Shown here: piece after piece, positions 32,023 through 41,718 of the stretch
Numbering within the stretch: position 1 is the first letter of the stretch
Layout: the number at the start of each line of letters is the position of its first letter
Origin: Thermogladius calderae 1633
GTDB lineage: Archaea; Thermoproteota; Thermoprotei_A; Sulfolobales; Desulfurococcaceae
Length of the DNA: 64,000 bases
Reading direction: 5' to 3'
Assembly: GCF_000264495.1 (NCBI RefSeq)
Contig: NC_017954.1
Location: 620,001 to 684,000 of the forward strand
The notes under the pieces: generated by a model
Told to the model about the DNA's origin: nothing
What the model saw: only the letters and a program-made list of their open reading frames with translations
The model's database searches: none
Made by a program: the position numbers and the translations under genes

Positions 32023-33021
32023 TCAACCAACCCATACAACGCTCCCCCTATACTCGTGACCTCCGACTAGGACCCTACAGTAGCCGGCAGTATCACTGCA
32101 CTGTAGAAGTCCTCTCGCAACAGCCTTCCCCCCTTCGTAGAAGAGGGGAATATACGTGGCTTCGAAAGACACCACCTCGCGTATGTCCATTGGCGGCGCG
32201 GGCCCCTCCACTAGAATCCACCTGGTCACTCTACCGGTAGTAGGATAGTTGAGAGCGTCTAGACCCCCTTCGACGTCGACTTGAACCGCAACTATACCCA
32301 TGGTCTTGAAGGAAGGGAGGTTTAGGAGACTACCAGGTACCCCGGAGTTGTAGATAATAGAGTACTCTCTGCCATGGAAAACACCCCTCCTGTAATTCCG
32401 GTAGTATTTCAGAACCTCGTTTTTGGTTAGGCCCGTCGCCACCGCGTTCGCCTCAGCCCACAAGCGTAGTCTAGTGTCACTGAACGGTTGAAAGTAACTC
32501 TTGTTCTCCGACACGAACTCGATCACAGAGGCCGAGTCGCGCCAGCCGTAGACGATCATGTCAACGTCGCTCGTCTCAGGGTTGTGTATAGAGGGTAGCA
32601 CCGAGCCGGTAACACCGAGGCTGTTGAGGCTTGTTACCTGGAGTAAAGCGTGGATCATTGAGGCGGCAACTACTTCAAGCTTGTCCCTCACTCTAGTCAA
32701 TAGGTCGCGCGCTCTCAAGACGGGATTGTACACTCTCTCTATTTCGAGTTCTCCGACGTAGGGGACAGCCGAGTCATAGAACGGTACGAATACCTGCTTG
32801 AGAGCGTGCCTCCTGACCTCGACTGGGTCGTACTTGGTCACGACTCGCTCTAGGTGTGAGAAGCTGTCTCGCCAGGGGGTCTCCGCCGTACCCGGGCAGT
32901 ACTTCACGTAGGACAGTACAGCATACCTCTCGTGGTTGTTACCTACGACGACAGCGTAGCAGTTGTTCCTAAGCCTTAAATAGTAATGGTCTAATACCGT
33001 GTCGTATAGCAAGTGTGGCAC
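32023..33021 (-). CDS. Predicted nucleotidyltransferase (COG1665-like)
   Basis: A 332-aa protein whose middle contains SLGVTGSVLPSIHNPETSDVDMIVYGW, a minimal nucleotidyltransferase signature (GS followed by D-x-D). The flanking regions are unlike tRNA-CCA transferases. Its substrate is unknown. The start GTG at 33021 lies 3 bp from the start of the divergent HAD gene, so their promoters must lie within each other's coding sequences. It is translationally coupled to the downstream phosphoesterase-like gene. Confidence 0.7.
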   Translation of the reverse strand: MPHLLYDTVLDHYYLRLRNNCYAVVVGNNHERYAVLSYVKYCPGTAETPWRDSFSHLERVVTKYDPVEVRRHALKQVFVPFYDSAVPYVGELEIERVYNPVLRARDLLTRVRDKLEVVAASMIHALLQVTSLNSLGVTGSVLPSIHNPETSDVDMIVYGWRDSASVIEFVSENKSYFQPFSDTRLRLWAEANAVATGLTKNEVLKYYRNYRRGVFHGREYSIIYNSGVPGSLLNLPSFKTMGIVAVQVDVEGGLDALNYPTTGRVTRWILVEGPAPPMDIREVVSFEATYIPLFYEGGKAVARGLLQCSDTAGYCRVLVGGHEYRGSVVWVG

Positions 33022-33023
33022 CT

Positions 33024-33728
33024 ATGGATCCATCAAGTGTACTGCTGGCTTTAGACTATGACGGGGTCCTGGTAGACAGCTATAGGGGTGTACTCGATTT
33101 CTACATGAGGGATCTAAAGGAACTGATCGGTATTACAAGAGAGGAGGCAGAGTTCTTGTTGTACATGGAGTTCTTGGGCGAGGGGGTCGGGTTGATGAGA
33201 GAGGACTGGTGGTTTAAGTTCATACCACGCCTGACACAGGAGCTCTTCGACGACCTGATCACGAGGTACTGGGAGAGGAGGATCGAGAAGACGGTTGTCC
33301 TGCCAGGTGTTGTCGAGTCGCTGAAGAAGGCGAGAAGAGAGGGTGTCTTGATCGCCCACGTTGGCTATAGGGACGATATTTACGGCTTGAAGAGGGAGAG
33401 GCTAGCCTACGACGGGCTGATAGACCTCTTCGACGAGGTGGTGGTTGTCGGGGAGGACTACCCTACCAGGCACGATGCTATCGTCAACTTGATTGACAGG
33501 TACAGACCCGGGAGAGTCCTCTACGTGGACGACAAGGCACAGAACCTCTACGTTATGAGGAACCACCTCCCCCCAAACGTGGAGCTCTACAAGGTCTCGT
33601 TCACATCACTCTTCGACTTCCCCTGGAGGAACCCGGGAAGAGTCTTCAAGGAGTTCAAGAACATCTACGAGGTAGTCGAGTACGCGGTCGGAAAACGTGA
33701 ACGGGCCGGGAGACAGCCTTTAGCGTAG
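33024..33728 (+). CDS. HAD-superfamily hydrolase
   Basis: It starts MDPSSVLLALDYDGVLVDSYRG, containing the catalytic DxDG motif; AHVGYRDD follows for motif II, then a Lys/Arg region, and VLYVDDKAQNL is motif IV. The helical cap between residues 25 and 100 suggests a phosphatase of the phosphoglycolate phosphatase-like group. The substrate is unknown. The frame is open from a GTG at 33015, but ATG 33024 is preferred. Confidence 0.85.
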   Translation: MDPSSVLLALDYDGVLVDSYRGVLDFYMRDLKELIGITREEAEFLLYMEFLGEGVGLMREDWWFKFIPRLTQELFDDLITRYWERRIEKTVVLPGVVESLKKARREGVLIAHVGYRDDIYGLKRERLAYDGLIDLFDEVVVVGEDYPTRHDAIVNLIDRYRPGRVLYVDDKAQNLYVMRNHLPPNVELYKVSFTSLFDFPWRNPGRVFKEFKNIYEVVEYAVGKRERAGRQPLA

Positions 33729-33745
33729 CGCTCCTCCAAAGCCGC

Positions 33746-34930
33746 TTAGTTCAACACGGGCTCCGGGACTTCTCTGAGCTGTTCCAGCACGTAAGCCCTA
33801 ATCTCCTGCGGGGACGGGAGCTTGTCGACTAAGAGCCTCCCGTTCTCCGCGTACTTGACGAGCATTGGTTTGTACCCTTCAGGCGCCTCCCCGGACTCGA
33901 AGAGTAGTACCTTGTCGTCTAATCCGGGCCTCTTCCTGTAGAGTTGCTTCGCTCCCGGTAGCTTACCTCTCTTCGAAACCGGTTTCCATCTACCCTCCTC
34001 GTAGACCTCGACGATGTCGGCGCTTATGTCGACACTCGGTGGTACAGCCACACTGGTCCCGATCCCGAATGCGTCCACTATATCACGTAGAGCAACGATC
34101 TCCTTCTCGTCGATCCCGCCGCTCACAACGATCTTCACGTTCTTGAACCCGAGGATGTCGAGAGTCCACCTCACCTCTTCGACAATAGCCCTCATATTGC
34201 CTCTCCTCGAACTAGGGGTGTCGAGCCTGACACCGCTGAGCTTCTCACCTAGGAGCTTCGCGGCCTCGACGGCCTCGATCCTCTCGTCGTAGAAGGTGTC
34301 TACCAACATTATACGAGGCACACTCTTGTCGACCACCTCGTCGAAGGCTTTCCAGGCAGCCCTCTGTTCGCCGAAGGCGATAATTAGAGCGTGGGGCATC
34401 GTACCCTGAGGCTCTACCCCGAGATACTTCTTGCTCATAGCCCCCGAAACAGCGTCGAAGCCCCCTATGTACGCGGCCCTGTCGATCATCGGCGCTATGG
34501 CTGGGTGTGCCGCTCTCAGACCGAAGAAGAGGAGCGTTTTGTCCATGGCCAGCCTCTTCAGCCTAGCAGCCTTCGTCGATATGCTGGAGTAGTGCCTGAG
34601 GATGCCGAGTAGCGCGGTCTCGTAGAGGATGATGTCGTGTAGGTAGCCCTCGATGAGCATCAAGGGCTCGCCAGCCTTGAACAGAGTGCCCTCAGGTAAG
34701 CTGTAGACTGTGACCGGCATGTCTTTCAGTAGCCACAGAGCCTCCTCTAGTCCAGTGAAGACGGCCCACTCGTAGCCCCTGGGTAGCTTCATTACGTGGA
34801 ACTCTATTCTGACCTTCTTCTCAAGTTTTTTCGCCTCTAAAATCTGCTTGCTCCTGACGAAGTATATGTCGGTTATCTCCCCGGCCCGTATCTCTTCAGG
34901 GGACGCCGTGTAGAGCCTCAACTCACTCAC
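33746..34930 (-). CDS. pncB: Nicotinate phosphoribosyltransferase
   Basis: It makes nicotinate mononucleotide from nicotinate and PRPP in NAD salvage. Visible features are the N-terminal [74 protein letters not shown] and [10 protein letters not shown], in the order of archaeal NAPRTases. A nicotinamidase that would feed it lies at 55572-56132. Its start overlaps the stop of the UPF0047 gene by 8 bp. Confidence 0.94.
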   Translation of the reverse strand: MSELRLYTASPEEIRAGEITDIYFVRSKQILEAKKLEKKVRIEFHVMKLPRGYEWAVFTGLEEALWLLKDMPVTVYSLPEGTLFKAGEPLMLIEGYLHDIILYETALLGILRHYSSISTKAARLKRLAMDKTLLFFGLRAAHPAIAPMIDRAAYIGGFDAVSGAMSKKYLGVEPQGTMPHALIIAFGEQRAAWKAFDEVVDKSVPRIMLVDTFYDERIEAVEAAKLLGEKLSGVRLDTPSSRRGNMRAIVEEVRWTLDILGFKNVKIVVSGGIDEKEIVALRDIVDAFGIGTSVAVPPSVDISADIVEVYEEGRWKPVSKRGKLPGAKQLYRKRPGLDDKVLLFESGEAPEGYKPMLVKYAENGRLLVDKLPSPQEIRAYVLEQLREVPEPVLN

Positions 34931-35351
34931 CCATCACTGTGATTAGTATGCTCCTCTCTCTGCGGGGACCGTCCATCTCCACGAGGAATATGTTCTGCCA
35001 GGTACCTCTGACCAGCTTACCGTTGACGACAGGCAAAACCCTCTCTTGGCCGAAGAGAGCAGACCCTATGTGCGCGTGGGCGTTGTCGTCTATGATGTTG
35101 TGCCTCCACTTGCTGTGACCTGGCTCAGTGAACTCGACGATTTTCTGGATTATGTCCTCTATCAGCCCGGCCTCGCGCTCGTTTAAAACTACAGCGGCGG
35201 TGGCGTGGGGGGCGAAAATGAGGGCAAGCCCGTTTCTAACCCCGCTGTCCTCGACGACCCTCTCTACTTCACGGGTGATGTCAACGAGTTGAAACTTGCT
35301 AGACGTCGAGACCCTAAGCTGTTTTGTCACAATCTTCAAAGTGGCCCCCAT
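34923..35351 (-). CDS. UPF0047/YjbQ family protein
   Basis: A 142-aa protein with all the family motifs: [63 protein letters not shown]. Members have weak thiamine phosphate synthase activity, but the main role is unknown. A TATA-like ctatataagcg lies upstream on the minus strand (about 35373-35383), between this gene and the divergent heat-shock gene. Confidence 0.93.
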   Translation of the reverse strand: MGATLKIVTKQLRVSTSSKFQLVDITREVERVVEDSGVRNGLALIFAPHATAAVVLNEREAGLIEDIIQKIVEFTEPGHSKWRHNIIDDNAHAHIGSALFGQERVLPVVNGKLVRGTWQNIFLVEMDGPRRERSILITVMGE

Positions 35352-35404
35352 GAAGCCTTATCAAAGTGAACGCTTATATAGGATTCCTGGATTTGCTTGA
35401 GACA

Positions 35405-35416
35405 TAGGTATAAATC
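35405..35416 (+). promoter_or_regulatory. Promoter of the small heat-shock gene
   Basis: ataggtataaat (35405-35416) contains a good archaeal TATA box about 28 bp before the GTG at 35444. A short G-rich ribosome-binding site (ggggtg) overlaps the start. Confidence 0.5.
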
Positions 35417-35443
35417 TTCTCTAGAACACAAGTAGACAACGGG

Positions 35444-36019
35444 GTGACAGTTGTGACCGACGACTGGGATTACTGGCGTAGGAGGCGTAGGTTCTTCGAA
35501 GACCCCTTCAAGTACATTGAAGAGATGTTTGACGAGATGATGGAAGACATCGAGAGGATATTCAGGGAGTTTGAGCGAGCACCACTCGACACCAAGGAGC
35601 TGGAGAAGAGGGGGTTTAAACTCTACGGCCCCTACGTTTACGGCTTCAGGGTGACGATCGGCCCCGACGGTAAACCAGTGATTGAGGAGTTCGGTAACGT
35701 TAAGCGCGTTAAGGGGAGGCCGATGATCACCGAGGAGAGGGAACCGTTGGTGGACGTTTTCGAGAGCGACGATGAGGTCACGGTAGTATGCGAGCTCCCG
35801 GGCGTTGACAAGGACAATATCAGCGTTGAGGTTGGAGAGGACAAAAAGACACTCATAATAAAAGCGAGTGACACGAACAGGAAGTACTACAAGGAGGTCA
35901 ATTTACCCACTGAAGTAGACCCGGAGTCGGCGAAGGCCTCTTACAAGAACGGTATACTGGAGGTCAAACTGAAGAAGGCGAAGGTTGAGAAGAAGGGGTT
36001 CAAAGTCAAGATAGAGTAA
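35444..36019 (+). CDS. hsp20: Small heat-shock protein (Hsp20/alpha-crystallin)
   Basis: A 191-aa chaperone subunit with an N-terminal arm rich in Trp, Arg and Glu (DDWDYWRRRRRFFEDPF), a long linker, and a C-terminal alpha-crystallin domain: REPLVDVFESDDEVTVVCELPGVDKDNISVEV and ASYKNGILEVKLKKA. The C-terminus is short (KGFKVKIE) and has no clear I-x-I motif. It is expected to form oligomers that hold unfolding proteins. GTG 35453 is a possible later start. Confidence 0.94.
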   Translation: MTVVTDDWDYWRRRRRFFEDPFKYIEEMFDEMMEDIERIFREFERAPLDTKELEKRGFKLYGPYVYGFRVTIGPDGKPVIEEFGNVKRVKGRPMITEEREPLVDVFESDDEVTVVCELPGVDKDNISVEVGEDKKTLIIKASDTNRKYYKEVNLPTEVDPESAKASYKNGILEVKLKKAKVEKKGFKVKIE

Positions 36020-36065
36020 ATCGGACCTACTTTTTCCTCAATCAGAGTCCTCGCAGGGGACAGGC

Positions 36066-36593
36066 TTGAGAGTGGCAGTGGTTAGTGATACCCACGATAA
36101 CATACGGGCTATAAAGAGGGTCGCGGAGAGGATCACAGAGGACGGGGTCAAGACCGTTATCCACTTGGGCGACATCATATCACCTTTCGCGGTAAGGCTC
36201 CTCCGTGAGGTGTTGAGAGGTGTTAAGGTCATCGGGGTTCTGGGCAACAATGACGGCGACGTTCTACAGCTTGCAAAGCTCTTCTCCGAGGCCAGCTGGG
36301 AGTTGTACAGCGGGCCGAAGATAATAGAGTTAGGTGGCAGGAGAGTCCTTATTCTCCACGGTTACGGCAGTATAGCGGACACGGAGAGCCTGGTAACAAA
36401 CCTAGCTAAAAGCATGGAAGTAGACGCGGTGTTTTTCGGCCACACCCACAAGGTGATGGTGGAGAGGATCCAGGGCAGGCTAGTCCTGAACCCGGGGGAG
36501 GTCTGCGGCTACTTGACGGGGAAGTCTTCTTTCGCATTCGTAGACCTCGATACAATGGAGGCGAGCATCCAGGTAGAGGAGGCTGGGGTGTGA
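36066..36593 (+). CDS. YfcE/MJ0936-type phosphodiesterase
   Basis: A 175-aa metallophosphoesterase with intact metal motifs: VVSDTHDN, HLGDII, GNNDGD, ILHGYGS and FGHTHKVMVERI. Members hydrolyse phosphodiesters such as bis-pNPP; the natural substrate is unknown. It starts with TTG. The nucleoside phosphorylase gene follows within 10 bp, so they may be co-transcribed. Confidence 0.92.
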   Translation: MRVAVVSDTHDNIRAIKRVAERITEDGVKTVIHLGDIISPFAVRLLREVLRGVKVIGVLGNNDGDVLQLAKLFSEASWELYSGPKIIELGGRRVLILHGYGSIADTESLVTNLAKSMEVDAVFFGHTHKVMVERIQGRLVLNPGEVCGYLTGKSSFAFVDLDTMEASIQVEEAGV

Positions 36594-36603
36594 GGTGGGC
36601 TCT

Positions 36604-37470
36604 ATGACCGGTGAGAGATTGAGTTCCGCTAGCAGGCCTGTGAGTGCCGAGGGTAGGGTGTACCACCTAGCCGTGAAGCCAGGTGACGTATCCCGCTACG
36701 TCCTTTTACCGGGTGACCCCGAGAGAGTGCCGCGGATAGCCAAGTACTGGGAGAAGCACTGGCTTGTTGCGTCTCACAGGGAGTACGTGACTTACAGTGG
36801 TTACTACAAGGGGGTTTTTATCAGCGCTACTAGCACCGGGATCGGCGGTCCGGCCACAGCGATAGCCGTCGAAGAGCTGGCACAGGTAGGGGCCGACACG
36901 CTCATAAGGGTGGGCACTACCGGTGCCCTGACGAGAGAGGTCAAGGTGGGGGACTTAATCATATCCACGGGTGCCGTCAGGCTCGACGGCACAAGTAGGC
37001 AGTACGTGATACCAGAGTACCCCGCGGTAGCGTCTTTCGAAGTAGTACTGGCCCTCATAGGAGCAGCGGAGGAGCTGGGTGTAAGGTACCATGTCGGGTT
37101 GACCGCTAGTAGCGACAGCTTCTACGTCGGGCAGGAGAGACCTGGTTTCAGGGGCTACCTACCCCCATTCCAAAGGGGGCTAATAGAGTTCCTCAGGTCG
37201 GTGCGAGTCCTGAACTTCGAGATGGAGGCCGCGACTATATTCACGCTTTCAAACATCTACGGGCTTAGGTCTGGTGCAGTCTGTGCCGCGATAGCTAACA
37301 GGGAGACAGAGGAGTTCATTGTCGACGCGGGGGTCGAGGACGCGATAAAGGTCGCTAACGAGGCCGTCAAGATCCTGAGCGAGTGGGACAGCATCGCATC
37401 AAGCAGGAGGCGCGTGTTCGTGACCCCCTCGCTGATCGGTGAGTGGTTTGAAAAGAGGAGAAAAACATAG
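36604..37470 (+). CDS. Nucleoside phosphorylase (PNP/UDP family)
   Basis: It cleaves nucleosides with phosphate to give a base and ribose-1-phosphate. Family marks are YVLLPGDPERVPRIAKYW, TSTGIGGPATAIAVEEL, RVGTTGAL, SDSFYVGQERPGF, NFEMEAATIFTL and CAAIANRETEEF. It resembles uridine phosphorylase more than MTA phosphorylase. ATG 36604 after gaggtg is the likely start (the frame is open from GTG 36595). The PfkB kinase gene overlaps its 3' end by about 32 bp. Confidence 0.92.
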   Translation: MTGERLSSASRPVSAEGRVYHLAVKPGDVSRYVLLPGDPERVPRIAKYWEKHWLVASHREYVTYSGYYKGVFISATSTGIGGPATAIAVEELAQVGADTLIRVGTTGALTREVKVGDLIISTGAVRLDGTSRQYVIPEYPAVASFEVVLALIGAAEELGVRYHVGLTASSDSFYVGQERPGFRGYLPPFQRGLIEFLRSVRVLNFEMEAATIFTLSNIYGLRSGAVCAAIANRETEEFIVDAGVEDAIKVANEAVKILSEWDSIASSRRRVFVTPSLIGEWFEKRRKT

Positions 37471-38416
37471 CCTGAGGCCCGTCCACGTCAGCGTGGGCAA
37501 CGTAAACGTGGACATTCTGTTTTACGTAGACAAAATACCCGGCCCCGACGAGTCCATCTACGCTAGAGACTTGATCATAAGTCCGGGCGGGGCGGCGCTA
37601 AACTACGCGGTCGCCGCAACGTACTACGGGCACTACGCTTACCTCGTCGCGTCCGCGTCCAACCACGTTCTAGTCCAGAAGTTGCTCGAGGAAGTCAAGG
37701 AAATAGGGGTTGACACGAGGTACGTCAAGGTTGTCGACGAGCAACCAGGCGTCGTAGCAGTGTTTGTCACAGAGAAGGGTGAAAGGCACATGGTAAAGTT
37801 CAGAGGCGCCAACGAGTTCATGACGTTAAACGACATCCCTAGAAACCTCGTGAAGGACGCGAGCGTGGTACACCTAGCTTCTGTAGCCCCCGACATCGTA
37901 GAAGGGCTGGGAACAGTCGCGAAGTCTCACGGAGCAATTGTCGCTTACGACCCCGGACTTTACGCCCTCGAGACCCCAGAAGAGGTCGTTAGGCTGTCCA
38001 ACAAGATCAACGTCCTCTACCTGAACAGATCGGAGGCCAGGAGAATGGGGGTGTCCAATGTACTCCAGGCTCTACACAGGGGCGTAGACATGGTGGTCGT
38101 CAAGAGAGGGAGCGAGGGTGCCGTTGTAGTCACGGGTGGTATGAGAGTTCTCAGAGGCTACTCGGAACCTATTAGGAGAGTAATTAACGCAACGGGTGCA
38201 GGCGACGCTTTCGACGCCTTCTTTAACGCCGCTTACGTCGACTGGGGTGACCCCCTCAAGGCACTCCTCTACGCGCTTGCCGCGGGGGCCCTCAAGACTT
38301 ACTGCAGAGGTAGCACGCTATGCTGGGACAAACACCTCTTCGCGAAACAGCTCGAGAAGACTACCGTGGAGGATCAAGGTAGAGTTGACGAAAATAAAAT
38401 AGGAGACTTCATTTGA
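37439..38416 (+). CDS. PfkB-family sugar or nucleoside kinase
   Basis: A 325-aa ribokinase-type kinase: SVGNVNVDILFYVDKIPGPDES, PGGAALNYAVAATYYG, VVVKRGSEGAVV and the catalytic NATGAGDAFDAFFNAAY. The overlap with the nucleoside phosphorylase suggests it phosphorylates the released ribose-1-phosphate, as archaeal ribose-1-phosphate kinases of the pentose bisphosphate pathway do, or nucleosides directly. The start is uncertain (GTG 37439 or TTG 37448). The stop overlaps the next gene in a TTGA. Confidence 0.9.
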   Translation: MSGLKRGEKHSLRPVHVSVGNVNVDILFYVDKIPGPDESIYARDLIISPGGAALNYAVAATYYGHYAYLVASASNHVLVQKLLEEVKEIGVDTRYVKVVDEQPGVVAVFVTEKGERHMVKFRGANEFMTLNDIPRNLVKDASVVHLASVAPDIVEGLGTVAKSHGAIVAYDPGLYALETPEEVVRLSNKINVLYLNRSEARRMGVSNVLQALHRGVDMVVVKRGSEGAVVVTGGMRVLRGYSEPIRRVINATGAGDAFDAFFNAAYVDWGDPLKALLYALAAGALKTYCRGSTLCWDKHLFAKQLEKTTVEDQGRVDENKIGDFI

Positions 38417-39135
38417 CGGCACGCGCTCCCGAGACCTGTGTGGACAGGATTCTCGGCATAGTAGAGGCTAGTGGGCGAGCACTCCTAGTTACCCCGCCGC
38501 TTCTACTCGTCGAGGCAGAGAGGAGGGTCTTCGAGGCGCTCAGAGTAGTGGTTGAGAGAGCTGGGGTTAGAGTTCGAGGAGTCGTTATAGTTGTCGACGA
38601 TACTGTCGAGGAGACGAGTAAGTGCATCAGAGTACTGTGTTCCACGAACAAGGCCTTGGACGTCTTCGCGACATGTAGCGTACTGGAGTTAGTTGACAGG
38701 GTCAACCAGCTGGCCAGCTCTATGAGGGCCTTCCAGGAGGCTATATCCAAAGGCGCCGAGGAGCTCTACGACAAGTACGTTGAGTACGCGAGAGAGCTCG
38801 ATGACGTAACTGGGCGCATCACACGCTACTGGGTTGAAAGCCCCGACACCGTCGACGAGGTCATCCGCTTCTCCCAGTCGCCGGAGCTGTATGTGGTCTG
38901 CGATAGCACTGTCCTTACAGGTCTGATCAGCAGTAGATACTTTGCCTCGTCTAAAAGTGTAAGGGTTGTCCTGGTCTCGGAGATCGCTGGAGGCACGCAC
39001 GCGGACTACTCTGTGAGGACACAAGTCGTTCTGGAGAAGCTCGGGGTTGACGGCGACCTGGTCGTAGTCACTGACGAGTCCAAGTTGATCGCACTAGGAG
39101 CCCTTACTCACAGATACACAACTGTAGTATGTTGA
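38413..39135 (+). CDS. Unknown 240-aa protein coupled to a PfkB kinase
   Basis: An alpha/beta protein without signal peptide; strands such as ALLVTPPLLLV and VRGVVIVVDD alternate with helices. The C-terminal half has VVCDSTVLTGLISS and VVLVSEIAGG. I recognise no family. Its TTG start overlaps the kinase stop codon (TTGA), so it is translated with it and may take part in the same sugar-phosphate or nucleotide step. Confidence 0.65.
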   Translation: MTARAPETCVDRILGIVEASGRALLVTPPLLLVEAERRVFEALRVVVERAGVRVRGVVIVVDDTVEETSKCIRVLCSTNKALDVFATCSVLELVDRVNQLASSMRAFQEAISKGAEELYDKYVEYARELDDVTGRITRYWVESPDTVDEVIRFSQSPELYVVCDSTVLTGLISSRYFASSKSVRVVLVSEIAGGTHADYSVRTQVVLEKLGVDGDLVVVTDESKLIALGALTHRYTTVVC

Positions 39136-39143
39136 CGTACACG

Positions 39144-39156
39144 TTTTTTATATACC
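39144..39156 (+). promoter_or_regulatory. sucC promoter TATA box
   Basis: ttttttatatacc upstream of sucC. The spacing puts transcription start near 39180, which excludes the TTG at 39161 and supports the ATG at 39191. Confidence 0.5.
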
Positions 39157-39190
39157 GTGGTTGCGAGTTTATAGAATAACTGGTGACGTC

Positions 39191-40324
39191 ATGAGGCTAC
39201 TAGAGAACGAGGCTAAACAGGTCTTCAGGGAGTACGGTATCAAGACCCCCGAGGGCGTTCTCTGCCGCTCACCACAGGAGGTCAAGGAGGCCGTCGCGAG
39301 GCTTGGAGAGTCCGTTATTAAAGCCCAGGTTCCTGTAGGCGGTAGAGGTCTAGCCGGCGGGGTCAAGTTCACGGGCGACCCTGAGGAGGCCATGAGAGTA
39401 GCGTCTGAGCTTTTCGAGAGAGGAGTAAGGGGGTATAGAGTCGACGCGGTACTTGTGGAGAAGAAAGTGTGTGTAAAACGGGAGCTCTACCTATCAGTCA
39501 CGGTCGACAGGTCTGCGAAAAGCATTGTTTACCTGGCCTCGAGGTTAGGCGGGGTCGAAATAGAGGAGCTAGCCAAAAAGAGGCCCGAGGAGGTTCTGAA
39601 GATCAACCTAGACCCGTTCATAGGCTACTCCCCCTTCGTTGCCAGGACGATAGCATCGTTTATTGGTCTACCAGCGTCCGCCTGGGGCGAGCTCGAGAAG
39701 ATAGTCGTTGGTCTCTACAAGATCATGGTCGACTACGACGCGGAGCTTGTCGAGATAAACCCGCTAGCTATCGACTGTCAAGGCTCTCTCGTGGCATTAG
39801 ACGCCAAGATACTGGTAGACGACAACAGCCTGTACAGGCACCCAGCCCTGGCGGGACTGAAGAGCAGGGAGCTGACAGAAGAGGAGAGGAACGCCAGAGA
39901 GAAGGGCTTCACCTACGTGTCGCTCGACGGCTACATCGGTGTGATCGGAAACGGGGCGGGGTTGACGATGGCCACGATGGACTTGATCGAGTACTACGGT
40001 GGGAAACCAGCTAACTTTCTAGACGTCTGGTCGGGTGGAGGGGCTAGTAGAGACAGAGTAAGGGAGGCCGTGAAACTACTCCTCGAGAACCCTCGTGTCA
40101 AGGTGGTTTTGGTAAACATATTCGGTGGGATGACGAGGTGCGACGAGGTGGCCATGGGCGTTACACAGGCTCTCAAGGAGGCAGCGGTCAAAAAGCCAGT
40201 CGTGGTGAGGCTTATGGGGACCAACCAGGAGGAAGGCGCGAGAATACTCAGGGAGGTAGGGCTGGACGTCTACGAGGACGTCGACGAGGCCGTCCGTAAG
40301 GCCGTAGAGCTGGCGAGGAGGTGA
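39191..40324 (+). CDS. sucC: Succinyl-CoA synthetase (or related NDP-forming acyl-CoA synthetase), beta subunit
   Basis: It has an ATP-grasp domain ([32 protein letters not shown]), [10 protein letters not shown] and a CoA-ligase domain with [44 protein letters not shown] and [13 protein letters not shown]. It works with SucD (next gene, 4 bp on) in the succinate/succinyl-CoA step or in acid-forming ATP synthesis. The reading frame extends upstream to TTG 39161, but ATG 39191 fits the promoter and family start. Confidence 0.93.
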   Translation: MRLLENEAKQVFREYGIKTPEGVLCRSPQEVKEAVARLGESVIKAQVPVGGRGLAGGVKFTGDPEEAMRVASELFERGVRGYRVDAVLVEKKVCVKRELYLSVTVDRSAKSIVYLASRLGGVEIEELAKKRPEEVLKINLDPFIGYSPFVARTIASFIGLPASAWGELEKIVVGLYKIMVDYDAELVEINPLAIDCQGSLVALDAKILVDDNSLYRHPALAGLKSRELTEEERNAREKGFTYVSLDGYIGVIGNGAGLTMATMDLIEYYGGKPANFLDVWSGGGASRDRVREAVKLLLENPRVKVVLVNIFGGMTRCDEVAMGVTQALKEAAVKKPVVVRLMGTNQEEGARILREVGLDVYEDVDEAVRKAVELARR

Positions 40325-40328
40325 TACT

Positions 40329-41201
40329 GTGCTAGCGGACAGGAGTACTCGCGTCATTGTCCAGGGCATTACAGGCAAAGAGGGTAGTTTCCATACAAAG
40401 CTCATGCTAGAGTACGGAACCAGGATAGTTGCGGGCGTCACTCCCGGTAAAGGCGGCTCACAGGTCCATGGCGTGAGAGTCTACGACACGGTCAGAGAGG
40501 CGATTAGCGATGTAGGCCAGGTAGACGCGTCCGTGGTGTTCGTGCCCGCTAAGAACGCTTACGACGCTGTTTTGGAGTCTATCGAGAACGGAGTTAGGCT
40601 GGTAGTCGTGATAACCGAGGGTATACCGCTACACGAGGAGCTGAGGATGGTGAACTATGCCAAGTTACGTGGTGTTGTAGTCGTAGGCCCAAACACCCCC
40701 GGCCTGATCGTACCAGGCGAGACGAAGCTCGGTATTATGCCCGCGAACTACTACAAACCCGGAGTAGTGGGGGTTATGTCGAGGAGTGGTACTTTATCGT
40801 ATGAGGTGGCCTGGCAGCTGAGCAGGTCTGGACTAGGAGTATCCGTAGCAATCGGTATAGGAGGAGACCCCGTGACAGGCCTCGATTTCGTGGAGGTCTA
40901 CGACATGTTCTTGAAAGACCCGAGGACGAAGTACGTTGTCCTCGTCGGAGAGATCGGGGGCGACTACGAGGAGAGGTTCGCGAAGTACTACGCGGGCTTG
41001 AGTGAGAAGAAGCCCGTTGTAGCGTACATAGCCGGTAGAACAGCACCGAGGGAGAAGAGGATGGGGCACGCGGGCGCTATTATATCGATGGGTTTGGGCG
41101 ACTACGAGTCAAAGATCAAAGCCCTACAGGAGAGCGGCATACCCGTAGCTAGGAGAGTCAGCGAGATCCCCACCGTGATCCAGTCTATTGCAGGTAAATA
41201 A
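40329..41201 (+). CDS. sucD: Succinyl-CoA synthetase alpha subunit
   Basis: A 290-aa protein with a CoA-binding Rossmann domain ([36 protein letters not shown]), [42 protein letters not shown], and [10 protein letters not shown] carrying the phosphorylated His. It is immediately downstream of sucC, so they form one transcription unit. It starts with GTG. Confidence 0.95.
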   Translation: MLADRSTRVIVQGITGKEGSFHTKLMLEYGTRIVAGVTPGKGGSQVHGVRVYDTVREAISDVGQVDASVVFVPAKNAYDAVLESIENGVRLVVVITEGIPLHEELRMVNYAKLRGVVVVGPNTPGLIVPGETKLGIMPANYYKPGVVGVMSRSGTLSYEVAWQLSRSGLGVSVAIGIGGDPVTGLDFVEVYDMFLKDPRTKYVVLVGEIGGDYEERFAKYYAGLSEKKPVVAYIAGRTAPREKRMGHAGAIISMGLGDYESKIKALQESGIPVARRVSEIPTVIQSIAGK

Positions 41202-41217
41202 TATTTTTAACTTTTAG
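41202..41217 (+). terminator. T-rich terminator candidate after sucD
   Basis: tatttttaactttta directly follows the sucD stop. Runs of T are sufficient for termination in many archaea. The next promoter element, gaattatat (about 41222-41230), follows at once. Confidence 0.35.
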
Positions 41218-41247
41218 CACTTGAATTATATCCTAGTGGTGTAAAAT

Positions 41248-41664
41248 ATGTCCATGATTGTCAGGGAGTTTAAATCTGTTGGGGAGCTAATTAAGTTTAT
41301 AGACGAGCAGATCAACAGCTACAGGGCTCTCCTAGCCGAGTTCCTGAGGAGGCTCGAAGACGTCCGCGTGAGATCCGAGCAGGAGAAGAAACTGAAGGAC
41401 CTCCTCAAGAATCTAGGTGTAGCCGAGACTAAGAAGTCTACTGTGATCGACCTGAAGGACTCTAAGCTGATAATAGACCCGTCTGCCGAGGAGGAGAGCA
41501 AAGTGATCGAAGAGACCGTGGAGAGGTTGAACAAAAACATCCAGGTACTCCAGTCAATTAGGAAGACACTTGACCCGCTGGCGAACCTGGACATAGAAGC
41601 CAAGATAACGGTAGTACTACGCGACGGTATCCCGGCAAGCGTACTGATCAAACTAGGTAGTTAA
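41248..41664 (+). CDS. Unknown 138-aa coiled-coil protein
   Basis: Helical in two parts (about 10-55 and 78-110) with heptad-like spacing, separated by STVIDLKDSKLIIDP and ending in a beta strand pair (IEAKITVVLRDGIPASVLIKL). I recognise no family, though it has the look of a conserved crenarchaeal protein. It stands between sucD and the pyrophosphatase gene on the same strand. Confidence 0.7.
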   Translation: MSMIVREFKSVGELIKFIDEQINSYRALLAEFLRRLEDVRVRSEQEKKLKDLLKNLGVAETKKSTVIDLKDSKLIIDPSAEEESKVIEETVERLNKNIQVLQSIRKTLDPLANLDIEAKITVVLRDGIPASVLIKLGS

Positions 41665-41718
41665 GGCCACAGGTCGAAGGCAGTAGTCAAGAGCACAGTA
41701 TCTTGATGGGGGAGAACT

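Noticed and set aside
39469-40014. 181-aa frame inside sucC
   Set aside because: It is out of register with a clearly recognised gene, and rich in Arg/Gly/Ser without motifs.
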